Shown piece by piece: positions 32,801 to 42,315 of a stretch of DNA of 64,000 nt (positions are counted from its first letter, which is position 1; each line of letters starts with the position of its first letter). A model generated the notes under the pieces. It had not been told where the DNA came from. It made no database searches and saw nothing but the letters and a program-made list of their open reading frames with translations. The position numbers and the translations under genes are program-made. This DNA comes from Persicaria tinctoria (taxonomy: Eukaryota; Streptophyta; Magnoliopsida; Caryophyllales; Polygonaceae), in assembly GCA_037127255.1 (NCBI GenBank), contig JBANSL010000019.1:13043001-13107000 (forward strand). The letters are read 5' to 3'.

Positions 32801-33846
32801 TTAAATTACACCCAAATATATATTTTTTATATTTTTTTAACAAGTGAAAATGCCAAAAAATGATTTTTAAAATGGTTCATGAACCATTTTATTTTAAAAA
32901 CAAACAAATAATTAATTAAGAAATGAACATTAAAAGAAAATAAAGAAGAAAGAAAATTTTATAATTATTAAATAGTAGTGGTTCGGGAAATAATTTAAGA
33001 ATATTCGTAGATAGTTAATATTTTTGGTTCGTGAAATAAATAGTAGTGATTTATGGAAAAAATAGTAGTGGTTTATGAAATAATTTAAGAATATTAATAG
33101 CTAGTTAATTTTTAAGGTGAAATATGTATTTGACATGTCTATTAAGGTGTAATTAAATAAATTATAAGATAATAGTTTAATTACAATTACGGGGAAAAAA
33201 AGTGGTAATCTATATTGAGGCAAGTAAATTCCTTTAATATCAAGAGTCAAATAAAATAAATAAATAAATAAATATGCATTAAAGACAAAAAAAAAAGAGT
33301 CAAATAAAATAAATATGCATTAAAGACAAGAAAGATGTATTGATGTAATGGTTGTAGTATTGTGTGGGGGAAGGTAGAGGTCTTGGGTTCAATTCCGAAA
33401 AACCCCAAAATCATCCATAGTTTTCATATTCACCATGGGGCACGAGCGTGGTTCACACGCGCATGCTGCGAGTGGGGGAGCGTGTCCTCTGGTTTGGGAC
33501 GGTGTTGGGGGAGAGATGCGCGCCCGCTGGAATTTTTTTTTACGTATTTTTAAAAATTATTTTAATATCCTTTGCACCAATCAAATTACTTATTTCCTTC
33601 TCACTTTTGGTGACCTTTGCACCCGAACCCAACCCAATATATATATATATATATTGGTCGGTAACGTCCCCTTATCTGAATTCCAATATCTACTTATGGG
33701 GTTCTTTGGAAGCATTGAGTGAGGGAGTATCTTGCTTATAAATTTCTTCTTCTTTATCCTTTCCTCAACCTCTATTTGCCCAAGTCACATCTAATCTAAT
33801 CCTAGCCCTCATTTCACATAATCAAGTGACGATATATAAAAAAAAA
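32801..33846. other. AT-rich end of element C and spacer
   Basis: Contains the palindrome AAAATGGTTCATGAACCATTTT at 32870-32891, a small duplication of 'AAATATGCATTAAAGACAA' (33270, 33311), a SINE-like B-box phrase (GGTTCAATTCC near 33387) and (TA)n at 33637-33655. No gene recognised. Confidence 0.4.
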
Positions 33847-34240
33847 GGAAATTTTGCCAAGTACCCTCGAGGTATTGACTTTTTTATGAGGTGTATAAAA
33901 GATTCACCAATTTCGTCTTGTACCCTTCAGTTTTATTCTAAATTCGCCTCGTGCCCTTTCTCTCATCTCCATTTGGTTTCTCTGTTAAAAAAAATAGAGA
34001 ATCAGAAGGCGGAGAAGAAGAGCCCGACGACAGAGAGGCAACCAAGAGAGGCAAGCGGGAAGGCAACTGCAGGACTCATCGGAGGTGCCGTAAGGGGTGG
34101 TAGAGGCGGCGCCAATCCGCCGGAACAATCTGGTGCCACTGCCAGGTATGTCTCCTTTTCAAAAAAATTAGGGTTCTAAAGTTTGAATTGGGGGTTGTTA
34201 GATTGTTGAGTTAAGTTTCGAATTTGGGGTTGCAATTGTG

Positions 34241-34345
34241 TTTGCGAGCTTAAAAGAATTTCAGGAAGAGTTTAAAGATATTAACCATGAGGAGCAAATT
34301 TCTAAACTTCATAAGATGTTAGCTCCGCATCTTCTAAGGAGTATG
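34241..34345 (+). pseudogene. PICKLE/CHD3-like remodeler exon fragment
   Basis: One frame reads 'ASLKEFQEEFKDINHEEQ' then 'ISKLHKMLAPHLLRS', followed by a stop. This is the segment of the SNF2 ATPase core of CHD3/PICKLE proteins that links the two helicase lobes; the usual 'LLRR-KKDV' is cut short. PICKLE is a chromatin remodeler tied to H3K27me3. Only about 34 codons survive, so it cannot make a working protein. It lies 55 bp inside the left arm of the MULE-like element. Confidence 0.7.
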
Positions 34346-35060
34346 TAGTTTGAATTCTGCTTTCTTTCATGCATGCCCCTTGATGAAATTGGACTAGAGG
34401 GGAAAAAGGTGGTGAATGAAATTGCATAGACTTGCTGCAGGATTAGAGATCAAATAAAAAAGTGCAAATTTCTATGTTTATGTTATGCCTCCAAGAAACT
34501 TTAATACAGTAATAGTTTATCCTTCTAGGATACTAGTCTGGATGATAGTACTCTCTGTCTTCAAATATTTCTCTAGGCCAATGTTGAAAATTTGGAGATG
34601 GCTATTTCAGTTTTGGGACTGAAAATGTAAATGAATGCAGAAACTGAAAGACTAAAAATCTGAATACATAAAATCTTAATATCTGAAAATCTAAATACAG
34701 AAAATCTAAAAAATTAATGCATAAACTGAAAATCTGAAAAATTGAAAATCTGAAAAGTCGGTTTTTTACAACATATGAAAAATTGAACCAATGGTTAATT
34801 GTTGTCTACTTCTTTGTCTTTTTTCTTGGGTAAATATACTTGCTTTTGAGTTTCATTCAGATTACATTTGTTTATGTTTGACATGTAAACTTGACTCTAG
34901 TTGCCAAATTTTGTGCCTATCTCTGATGGCTTGACGTTCTGTTGTCTCTCTGATGCTATAGAGTATTTGGAATCGGAGGCTTAGCTGCATAATTTTGTGA
35001 ACCTTAACTGCATGATTGAGTTTCAAAGCTATGACAATATGTGTAATGTATGTTGTTTTT

Positions 35061-35131
35061 AGCCTATTAGCTCAAATGGTAGAGCATTGTGCTCATGCAC
35101 AAAGATGTGGGTTCGAATCCCACATAGGCTA
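35061..35131 (+). tRNA. tRNA-like unit (best-preserved copy)
   Basis: Acceptor AGCCTAT/ATAGGCT perfect; D-stem GCTC/GAGC; anticodon stem TTGTG/CACAA with 6-nt loop CTCATG; variable AGAT; T-arm GTGGG-TTCGAAT-CCCAC perfect; discriminator A. Canonical A box (TAGCTCAAATGG) and B box (GGTTCGAATCC), then TTTT at about 35137. Resembles tRNA-Lys in the T-arm. The short anticodon loop is the one non-canonical point. Confidence 0.6.
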
Positions 35132-35305
35132 ATTGAATTTTAGAACCAAGATGCATTGTAAAGATAGCTTATATCATTCTAAAATAGCTTATGATAGCAA
35201 AAATAGATTATGACAGCAAACGAGATGCATTGTAAAATAGCTTATGACAGAAACTAATAGATTGAAAGCTATTCGGATTTAAGGTTTCAATCCTTATTCC
35301 ACTTT

Positions 35306-35330
35306 AGCCTATGTGGAAGTCGAACCCACA
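35306..35330 (-). pseudogene. partial tRNA-like unit
   Basis: Only the 3' half (T-arm and acceptor 3' strand) on minus: AGCCTATGTGGAAGTCGAAC... It is a by-product of the local 81-bp duplication. Confidence 0.55.
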
Positions 35331-35385
35331 TAAACTAATAGATTGAAAGCTATTCAGATTTAAGGTTTCAATCCTTATTCCACTT

Positions 35386-35457
35386 TAGCCTATGTGGGAG
35401 TCGAACCCACAAGTTATGTGTATAAACACATCGCTTGACCAGCAGAGCTAATAGGCT
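35386..35457 (-). tRNA. tRNA-like unit, right terminus of element 4
   Basis: Acceptor AGCCTAT/ATAGGCT perfect, D-arm altered (GCTC..AAGC), anticodon stem ATGTG/CACAT with 6-nt loop TTTATA, T-arm GTGGG-TTCGACT-CCCAC perfect. Confidence 0.5.
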
Positions 35458-35579
35458 TTATAAAATGTTGTGTGTAGGCATTCTGAATTCATTTGCATCA
35501 CCAAATCGGATTTAGTATGTTAAATGCATTAACTTGAACATACTTAAGTTGATAAAAGAAACTAGAACGCAAAGATTTG

Positions 35580-35649
35580 TAGTCTATGTGGGATTCGAAC
35601 CCACATCACTGTGTATAACACATTGCTCTACCATTTGAGCTAATAGACT
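35580..35649 (-). tRNA. tRNA-like unit with compensatory acceptor change
   Basis: Acceptor AGTCTAT pairs with ATAGACT: the third pair is T-A instead of C-G in the other copies, changed on both sides. D-stem GCTC/GAGC, T-arm GTGGG-TTCGAAT-CCCAC perfect, anticodon arm short (TGTG/CACA, 5-nt loop). Confidence 0.55.
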
Positions 35650-35965
35650 AGTACAAAATAGTATCTAAGTTATACATGGCAACAGATATGACAGCAAAAA
35701 AATATTTTTTTTGATATTGGAATGCAAGCAAAAATATTACAATAAAAAATAATGGCTAAAGTAGGAGAAGGTCTGATTGCAAGCATGCCAACGGATTTGA
35801 CAAATCAAAGCGTTAAAGTTGTGGCAGCAACTTGCAGGCAGGACAAACCCCTAAGATATATTTGATAACAATGCACATACTCTAAAGAGTTGGTGCCGAT
35901 TAAGGAACCAACTACACCTATGGAAAAAGCACAATCATAATGGTCAGGGTTAAGCATAAGAAAGC

Positions 35966-36122
35966 ATTAACATCCCGTTCTAGCCATTGGCACTCCCTGC
36001 AAGAGCACCTCAGCAGCCATGTACTCCAAGATTGCAGCTGTGTAAATAGCAGTTGTTGCCCCAACCCTTCTGTTTGCAGTGGCTCGAGTCTGCAGCAGGC
36101 GATGATCCCGGCCCACTAGGAA
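35966..36122 (-). pseudogene. histone H2A.Z-like exon fragment
   Basis: On minus, after an intron end TTTGTGCAG, the frame reads '[19 protein letters not shown]', then '[20 protein letters not shown]'. This is the alpha1-alpha2 region of the histone fold. The 'RATAN-RVGAT-AVY' phrase and the following 'ILEY' point to the H2A.Z variant rather than canonical H2A. Changes at conserved sites (P to L, I to D, 'LELAG' to 'LLQG') show decay. It lies inside the long-TIR element, in opposite orientation to the PICKLE-like piece. The intron border shows it came from genomic DNA, not from mRNA. Confidence 0.75.
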
Positions 36123-36681
36123 CTGCACAAATCTAATGGCTTTAATGTATTCAAATTAAGCAATGGAAAGACGAAGTCACTAGCAAGGCCATGTTCAAAT
36201 TCCAAACATAGTTGTCAAATAATCCCTTTTATCACTTTAGTTTGAGTGTGCCTATTATTCAGACTATTTTAACACACACATATCAATATAAATTGTTGAA
36301 TGGTTGAAAATTAAACATTACTGACTCTCTGTTAGTTTTATCTTTGTCCTTGATTTCATATAATTGAAGCAATAGTAAATGGAATGATATGTTTTAGCCA
36401 TAAATTGATGGGAGTTTTTTAAAATTCAAATCAGATTATAAAGTTTTCTTAAATTCAAATCAAATTGAGCAAGAGAGAATGCCCAAATTGATACATTCAA
36501 GCGAATTCAGGTTTCTATTAGTCTAACTTAACACTCACATGCCTACTGCAAGGGAAGTACTAACACCCCTTACGGCAAGAGAGAATGAGCAAGAGAGAAT
36601 GCCCAAAGGGAAGTACTAAAATTCACAGGTTTCTATTAGTCTAAATCAAATTGAGCAAGAGAGAATGCCCAAATTGATACA
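36123..36681. other. MULE interior, no gene
   Basis: AT-rich; the part next to 36122 is probably intron of the captured H2A.Z gene. Positions 36465-36675 hold a repeated phrase 'GAGCAAGAGAGAATGCCCAA' (three times). Confidence 0.45.
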
Positions 36682-37362
36682 TTCGAACTTTAGAACTCTA
36701 ATTTTTTTGAAAAGGAGACATACCTGGCAGTGGCACCAGATTGTTCCGACGGATTGGCGCCGCCTCTACCACCCCTTACGGCACCTCTGACGAGTCCTGC
36801 AGTTGCCTTCCCACTTGCCTCTCTTGGTTGCCTCCCTGTCGTCAGGCTCTTCTTCTCCGCCTTCTGATTCTCGTCTTTTTTTTTTTTTAACAGACAAACC
36901 AAACGGAGATGAGAGGGTCTGTCAGTTTTAACTGAGAAAGGGCACGAGGCGAAGTTAGAATAAAACTGAAGGGTACCAGGCGAAATTGGTGAATCTTTTA
37001 TACACCTCGCGAATATGGCCATACCTCGAGGGTACCTGGTGAAATTTCCGGAAAAAAAAGGGCACGGTTAACGTACTAAATACTCATGTGAGGAACAAAA
37101 GTGGTCGCTCTAATCCTCTTGGTCGGCTACCAAAGTCAAGCGACAACATAAAAGTTCATGACTTAAAGTCTGATCCTCTAGGGAGGGCGTCCATGCGACG
37201 ACCTTTTAGGTGATGACATGGTCATCACCTGAATGATCAAGTGATGAAAAACTCACTCAAGCGATCGACCAGATAATGTTCGTCGCCTGAGATGTAATCT
37301 AGCATAGTGATTAGTTTCCATATAAGCGATTGTTTGGCAAGCCTCCTCTATATTCACATTAA

Positions 37363-38165
37363 GGGCGTGTTTGCCAAAAGGTTATTTTTTAAGGGTTGGA
37401 GATTATTTTCAAGGGATTATATGAGGTGGAGATTTTTGTATGAGTTATGGGGATGGAAGAGGTTGAGATTTTTTTTGACAAATAACCTCGGTAGGGTGTT
37501 TGGTAGGTATAAGGTTATTTTTTTTTTGTGAACCATGAAATGACAAAATTACCCTCATCCTCCACCTCTTTCATAGCCCTTTTCCTTTAAACAAAAATTG
37601 AATCTGCAAATATCGAATCTGCTGCTTCCAGGGAGAAGGAAGAGCGCTGTTCGATCCCGCCGCCGAGGGAGAAGGAAGTAGCGTCGAAGGGAGGCCCCAA
37701 TCTTCATCCTCGCCGGTACTGCTGGAAGCAGCGCTGTTCAAAACCCCCAAACTCCATCCTCGCAAGTACTAGAAGCTTCTCCTCGGATTCCGGCTCTTGG
37801 AGGACGGGGATGAGGTCATTGGAGGAGCACGAAGGGAGGCCTGGGATTCTTCGTTGCGAATTTGGGGCCTCTGCTGTCGGAGGTGCTCCACCAGCCACGC
37901 CCACAAGCCCTACTCCGGTCGACAAGAAGAAGGAGGCAATGGTGCAGCCGTCCAGGGGCAAGGACGTCAGATATGGGGTTCTCAATTCAACAATCCCTAC
38001 AATCTTCATAGGAAAGGGTTGGATTATGGGTCTCAACAATCCCGGTATAATCTCCAGCCCTAAATAAACCAACCCCGAATAACCCGCTGCCAAACACCAT
38101 CGCCGAAATTGTTGTTTTTAAAAAAAACCACAACAATCCCCAATAACCTGCTGCCGAGCGCGGCC
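37363..38165. mobile_element. PIF/Harbinger-like element, TAA target duplication
   Basis: The left end GGGCGTGTTTGCCAAAAGGTTATT pairs with the reverse of the right end (GGCCGCGCTCGGCAGCAGGTTATT). TAA lies on both sides (37360-37362 and 38166-38168). GC-rich interior frames on both strands (37600-38090) show no known motif and overlap each other, so I call no gene. Confidence 0.7.
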
Positions 38166-38267
38166 TAAGAACCTTTTGATTACTTACATGCATCTAAATC
38201 TTCTGCTGGAAGAACCAAATTTATGGCTAGAACCTTGTGATGCATTTTCTTGGGGTATTTGATAAAA

Positions 38268-38723
38268 GGGTCTCCCTATATACACCGCAAATCCGGGTTT
38301 AGCGCTGCTAATGTAACGTCGGATTCGACATTGCAACATTAATTATATTACAACGTCGGATCTAACGTTGTAATATGTGAAGTGAAGGATCGGATCGGGC
38401 TGAACCGGGCTAACAACGTCGGATCCGACGTTGCTAGGGTAAAAAAAAAAATCACACCCACCCACACTCACAAAAAAAAAAACAACGTCCAAGGACGTTG
38501 TAAATCAAATTTTTTTTTTTGTTTTTTTTAATATCTTATATTAGGCCTGATCTGACCCGTATTAACAACGTTCAATTTGACGTTGTAAACGTTGTTATAA
38601 CATCCAATAAGTGAAATTACCACACAATTAACAACGTCGGATTGGACGTTGTAGCAACGTCTAATCCAACGTTGTTACAATGTTGGATCCGACGAAGTAT
38701 TTGCGGTGTTTATAGGGAACGCG
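38268..38723. mobile_element. MULE-type MITE with palindromic core, 9-bp TSD
   Basis: TTGATAAAA flanks it (38259-38267 and 38724-38732). Ends: GGGTCTCCCTATATACACCG against the reverse of 'CGGTGTTTATAGGGAACGCG'. Inside, variants of the palindrome AACGTCGGATCCGACGTT recur at least six times (38319, 38360, 38414, 38565, 38630, 38655). Confidence 0.85.
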
Positions 38724-38732
38724 TTGATAAAA

Positions 38733-39075
38733 ACGCATACAAATTAACTCATGTCTCTTGACACAAGTCAAATTGATTAAAAATACTCATCAATATATAA
38801 TATAATCTCAAACATACAATTCACTGATAATTAGAGAAGCTGCGGATTAATACAACATTTAATCCACATACATGATGCAATAATACATCGTAAAAGGATG
38901 AAAAATAAACCACCAAAACAAAATAAAGAGAGTTTGACGTACAAATTGGATTAGTAGTTAATGCAGGAAAGAATTAATCAATTCCCTTGATAAACCGCAG
39001 GTAAGATTCATTAATATATAGTAAGTGTTGATTCATTTTTTGTTATTCATTCAATTCAATTCATAGATGTTGTTT
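38733..39075. other. 3' flank of the peroxidase gene
   Basis: AT-rich spacer, about 340 bp, between the MITE and the peroxidase stop codon. It presumably contains the 3' UTR. No transposon ends seen. Confidence 0.5.
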
Positions 39076-40737
39076 TCAGGGTTTGTTAACCCAACGGCAG
39101 TGCTTTCTGATCTGACCCTGGTTGCCGGTGAGGACTCCCAATCTTCCAAGTTTCAGCATTGCCTTTCCAAACTTGTCTCCGTAATGAGGGTCATTCGCAA
39201 ACTGTCTCACAAGCCCTTTGGTGCTCGGGTCGTAGGCCATCCTCTGATCGAAATCGACCACTCCCTTGTGAGCGATGATGGCCTTGTAGAAGTTGGTGTC
39301 AAAAGCGTCTCCGCTCCCCGGGGTTTGATCGAGGAATGCTTCGGTCTTTTTGCCATCTTCATCCCTAGGACAGGTCTTGATGAGCTTCTTGCGTAGGGTT
39401 GGATCCATTGTTGGGTCAGGCTTGTTGGTGTTGTTGTAGTTGTAGAGACGGTCCTGGAAGTTGTTGCAGTGTGATACCCCCACGGTATGGGCACCTACAA
39501 ATTTCAATAAATCGATGAAGGTAGAAGATTATATATATTAATATCCGTCGGGCCTATGGCTCATTTGGGTCCAGTCCAAGTATGACTTCTATTTAAGCAT
39601 AGGTTTGCCTTGTTTTGTGATCCGTGTACTCTTTTGGCAAGTCAATGGGTGTTTGACTGCTTGTTGATAGGTATTCTTCTCTTCCCGATAGCAGATTTGG
39701 GCGGAAGATGTTTTTTTTAAAATCCTAGATAGAGTTTTTTCTACGTAAATCTTATGTTTTTAATTATCTGTGTTTTATGTGTTTGAGGTTGCTTGGTTGT
39801 TTGGGTTTTGGATTGGATATTATCGGTTGGTATTGGTTTGTTGGCAAGTTGTTGCTTTTCTTATTATCCAAATTCGCTTCCGGGGTGGATAGAAAGTGGT
39901 CTCTATAGCCCAACAAATTAATACATCTTAATTTAATATATATGTTGGCCCTAGGCGGGGTTCGCAGCCAGGTAAGAGAACGACATACCAAGAAGAACAA
40001 CGAGGTCATATACGGTGAATCCTTTGGAACCGAAGACTTTGATAGCATTCGACATTGTAATGTTGGGGCCGGGAAGAATGAGGGCATCTTCTAATTTTGA
40101 AGACAAAGAGTCTCTTCTTCCTGTCTCAACCTGATACCATGGACCTCCCGCCTACATAAACTCATACCATTAATATATGTATATATATATATATATATAT
40201 ATGATGAATTTTGCAGTGTACGTGATGTATCACAGCATAAGAGTATGTAACTTACAACGTATACAGCAGCTCTGCTAGCCATAATGATAACATCAGCACA
40301 AGAGACTACACCAGGACAATACTTTTCTAACGTATCTTTCACTGCATCGACAATTTCAAAGCTGTCCAAATCCAAATTTGGAGGCGACATCTTCTCCGTT
40401 CCCTCGCCATCCAAGAAAAGTGACGCATCGCACCCCTTGAAAACACACCATAAAGTTAAACCAATTATGTTATTTGTGGTGGAACCATTAGAAGATCGAT
40501 CAGTGCGTTGATAATTATACATACCTTGACAAAGCAGTCATGGAAATTCAAGCGGACGAGATCACCAACAAGGCTTTTCTCGGTCTCCATCTTGGCTTTA
40601 ATGATGCGGAATACAAACTCCTCGACGTTGATGTTGCCACATTTGCCGCTGTAGTAACCGTAGGACAGTTGGCCGTAGCATTGGCCGGCAAACAGGACTA
40701 GCAAAAGTGCCGACGCCAAGACCACAGCCCTACCCAT
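39076..40737 (-). CDS. class III (secretory) peroxidase, four exons
   Basis: Exons on minus: 40525-40737, 40256-40435, 39989-40151, 39076-39494. All introns are GT-AG and the joined frame gives 324 residues, the usual size. It oxidises phenolics and other donors with H2O2 in the cell wall or vacuole. Residues 1-22 form a signal peptide (MGRAVVLASALLLVLFAGQC..). The distal site has Arg62 and His66 (LVRLNFHDCF); the proximal haem His188 lies in GAHTVG. All eight conserved cysteines are present (33, 68, 73, 111, 117, 195, 227, 318), as is GGPxW near the start of exon 3. The three-intron layout is the ancestral one for plant peroxidases. The start is the only Met before the signal peptide. No lesion is seen, so it is probably functional. 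Which of the many paralogs it is cannot be told. Confidence 0.95.
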
Positions 40738-40845
40738 TCTCGATCACTATCTATTTGGCTAGTTGTTGTTTGTGTGTCTCCTCCCCTGCAAATTACCTGA
40801 ATTGAGACTTAATTAATGTGATTACCGCAGCTAAATGTTGAGGAG

Positions 40846-40853
40846 TATTTATA
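40846..40853 (-). promoter_or_regulatory. TATA box of the peroxidase gene
   Basis: TATAAATA on minus, about 110 bp upstream of the ATG at 40737, which leaves a 5' UTR of roughly 75-80 nt. Confidence 0.6.
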
Positions 40854-41358
40854 GTCCAAGATCGAACTAAGATCGTGATGCCCGGCCCGGCCCTATATAT
40901 TTATAAAATATAATTAATCTACTTAATTGGATTAGATTAATTGACTAGTTCATATATCCATATATAAAAACTAACCCTCCATTTCTGTCATTAAATATAC
41001 ATTTAACCGGCTCAATTAATTTATTTGTGTAAATTAAATGATTTATCTATCAATTAATCAACGGATTTGTACCTTGCCCAAAGGGGAAAACAATGACTAA
41101 AAGGCCGGTTATGTGGTAGGCACGTCCGCACGTACACCTTCAAATATAATCTACTTACTGCAATCACATTACGTTGTATATGATGGATTATATATGTAAC
41201 ATGTTAGTCGTGTGAGGAACGATCATCAAATGAATTATTTTATAGGTCCCTATGTCAGGAACATACTCAGGCGACAGATCTAAGTCATCGTTGAACATAT
41301 GGTTGCCTGACCAGTTAATCAGATTTGTTCATCATCTGAGGGTCGTCCCTAGAGAATT
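40854..41358. other. peroxidase upstream region
   Basis: AT-rich. Positions 41210-41358 ('CTCAGGCGACAGATCTAAG' and similar) continue beyond the CACTA insertion at 45862-46090. The repeated GGCGAC/GTCGCC phrases there suggest an older repeat split by the CACTA element. Confidence 0.4.
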
Positions 41359-41564
41359 CACTACAAAAAAAAATTCCTTTAGCTACACAACTTAGCAACA
41401 GCAAGAATTTCCCGTGGCGAATGGTTGGTTTTTGCGACCGCTTTTGCTACGGCAAGGGGCTGCCGTTTCTAGTCACTCCAAAAAAGAACAATTAGCTACG
41501 CCGTATTGCCACGGCTTTGATATGCCGTTGCTAATATATATAAAAAAATGTAGTGTAATAGAAG

Positions 41565-42315
41565 ATGACGCGCCTCTCATCTAAACCTAGCGAGGGTCAG
41601 TGTAAAATTTGGAAGAGCCGCCGCTCATTTCTCTCAAACCTCTCTCCTGCTCGCCTTGCCGCTCAACCTTTCACTCCCATTCCCATCGCCCAAATCGAGC
41701 TTCAAGCCACCTGCTTTCTTCCTTCTTCTCCACTTCATCCCGCTCACTCTCGCTCGGGACCTTGCCTCTTCCATTCTTGGCCGAAATCCGAGATCTCCTC
41801 TCCTGGTTCCAATTGCCCCCCCTATCATTTTCAGACCGAAGCCTAGGCAACAAAAGAGCAAGAAGCCGTCCATTGCCGCCAAGTGTGGCGCCGACTGAAT
41901 CTGTCCTTGCCGGTGACAACCCGTTCGTCGCTACCCAAGGCCGATGCTTCCCAGAGGCGCTACCCGCATTCCTCATCCTTCCTCTTTCCTCTGGTTGTCG
42001 GATCCGGCATGGACAAGGACCGAATCTCACACCCTCGTCAGATTTGAACGATTTATGTGGCTGAAAAGCATTACTATTACTATTTATCTAAATGAGTTAA
42101 CCAAATTTTGTTGTTGTCGTTTTTGTGAGTTTAAATTTTGGGGTTTTATCTGATTTGGTTGTGTTAGGGTTTTATTCCTCTTTTTTAATTGATGTTTTGG
42201 ATGTGTGCAGAGATGGTGGAAAGAAGAGCGGAGGTTGTAGTGAGGTTGAAAGCCCTAGAAGAAATCGCGGTGCCACTGGTCTCAATCGCCACTCCCTGAT
42301 GCTCGTTTGCTAGAT
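41565..42315 (+). pseudogene. gene-like 5' region inside CACTA, unknown
   Basis: A CT/GC-rich stretch has open frames in all three plus phases up to 151 codons, then an intron-like T-rich run ending TGTGCAG at 42210 and a further piece starting 'RWWKEERRL' or 'MVERRAEVVVRLKALEEIA' depending on frame. Later pieces near 43480-43600 and 44025-44105 ('DAQMEAGMVIIRSYAKN', then GTAATG) also look exonic. I cannot name the gene. Reads as captured or transduced sequence. Confidence 0.3.

Larger units (their letters stand above)
30822..33636. mobile_element. TIR element C between two (TA)n tracts
   Basis: The left end GGGTAGGGTTCAAGTGAGAAG resembles the reverse of the right end (TTGGGTTGGGTTCGGGTGCAAAGG at 33610-33636). 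TA tracts are at 30764-30821 and 33637-33655. The interior holds a GC-rich exon-like stretch and two large minisatellites. Confidence 0.5.
35061..35457. mobile_element. short element 4 with tRNA-like termini, nested in the MULE
   Basis: A plus unit at 35061-35131 and a minus unit at 35386-35457 face inward across about 255 bp. The interior includes an 81-bp tandem duplication (about 35249-35329 and 35330-35410) that copied part of the right tRNA-like unit. A third minus unit lies at 35580-35649. Confidence 0.5.
33847..37049. mobile_element. long-TIR MULE-like element with chromatin-gene fragments
   Basis: Inverted ends of about 340-370 bp: left 33847-34187, right 36682-37049. The outer phrase GGAAATTTTGCCAAGTACCC pairs with the reverse of 'GGTACCTGGTGAAATTTCC'. 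The arms also hold a coding-like stretch ('SGKATAGLIGGAVRGG') ending at GTATGTCTCC. Flanks are A-rich on both sides, so a 9-bp duplication cannot be settled. The interior carries PICKLE-like and H2A.Z-like fragments and several tRNA-like units. Confidence 0.75.

Noticed and set aside
33340..33420. SINE insertion based on the B-box phrase GGTTCAATTCC
   Set aside because: No A box at the right distance, no tail and no target duplication could be seen.
37600..38093. Coding gene inside the Harbinger-like element
   Set aside because: Frames overlap on both strands, contain no known motif, and the area includes copies of the element's own terminal phrases.
39067..39396. 109-codon plus frame
   Set aside because: Antisense shadow of peroxidase exon 4.
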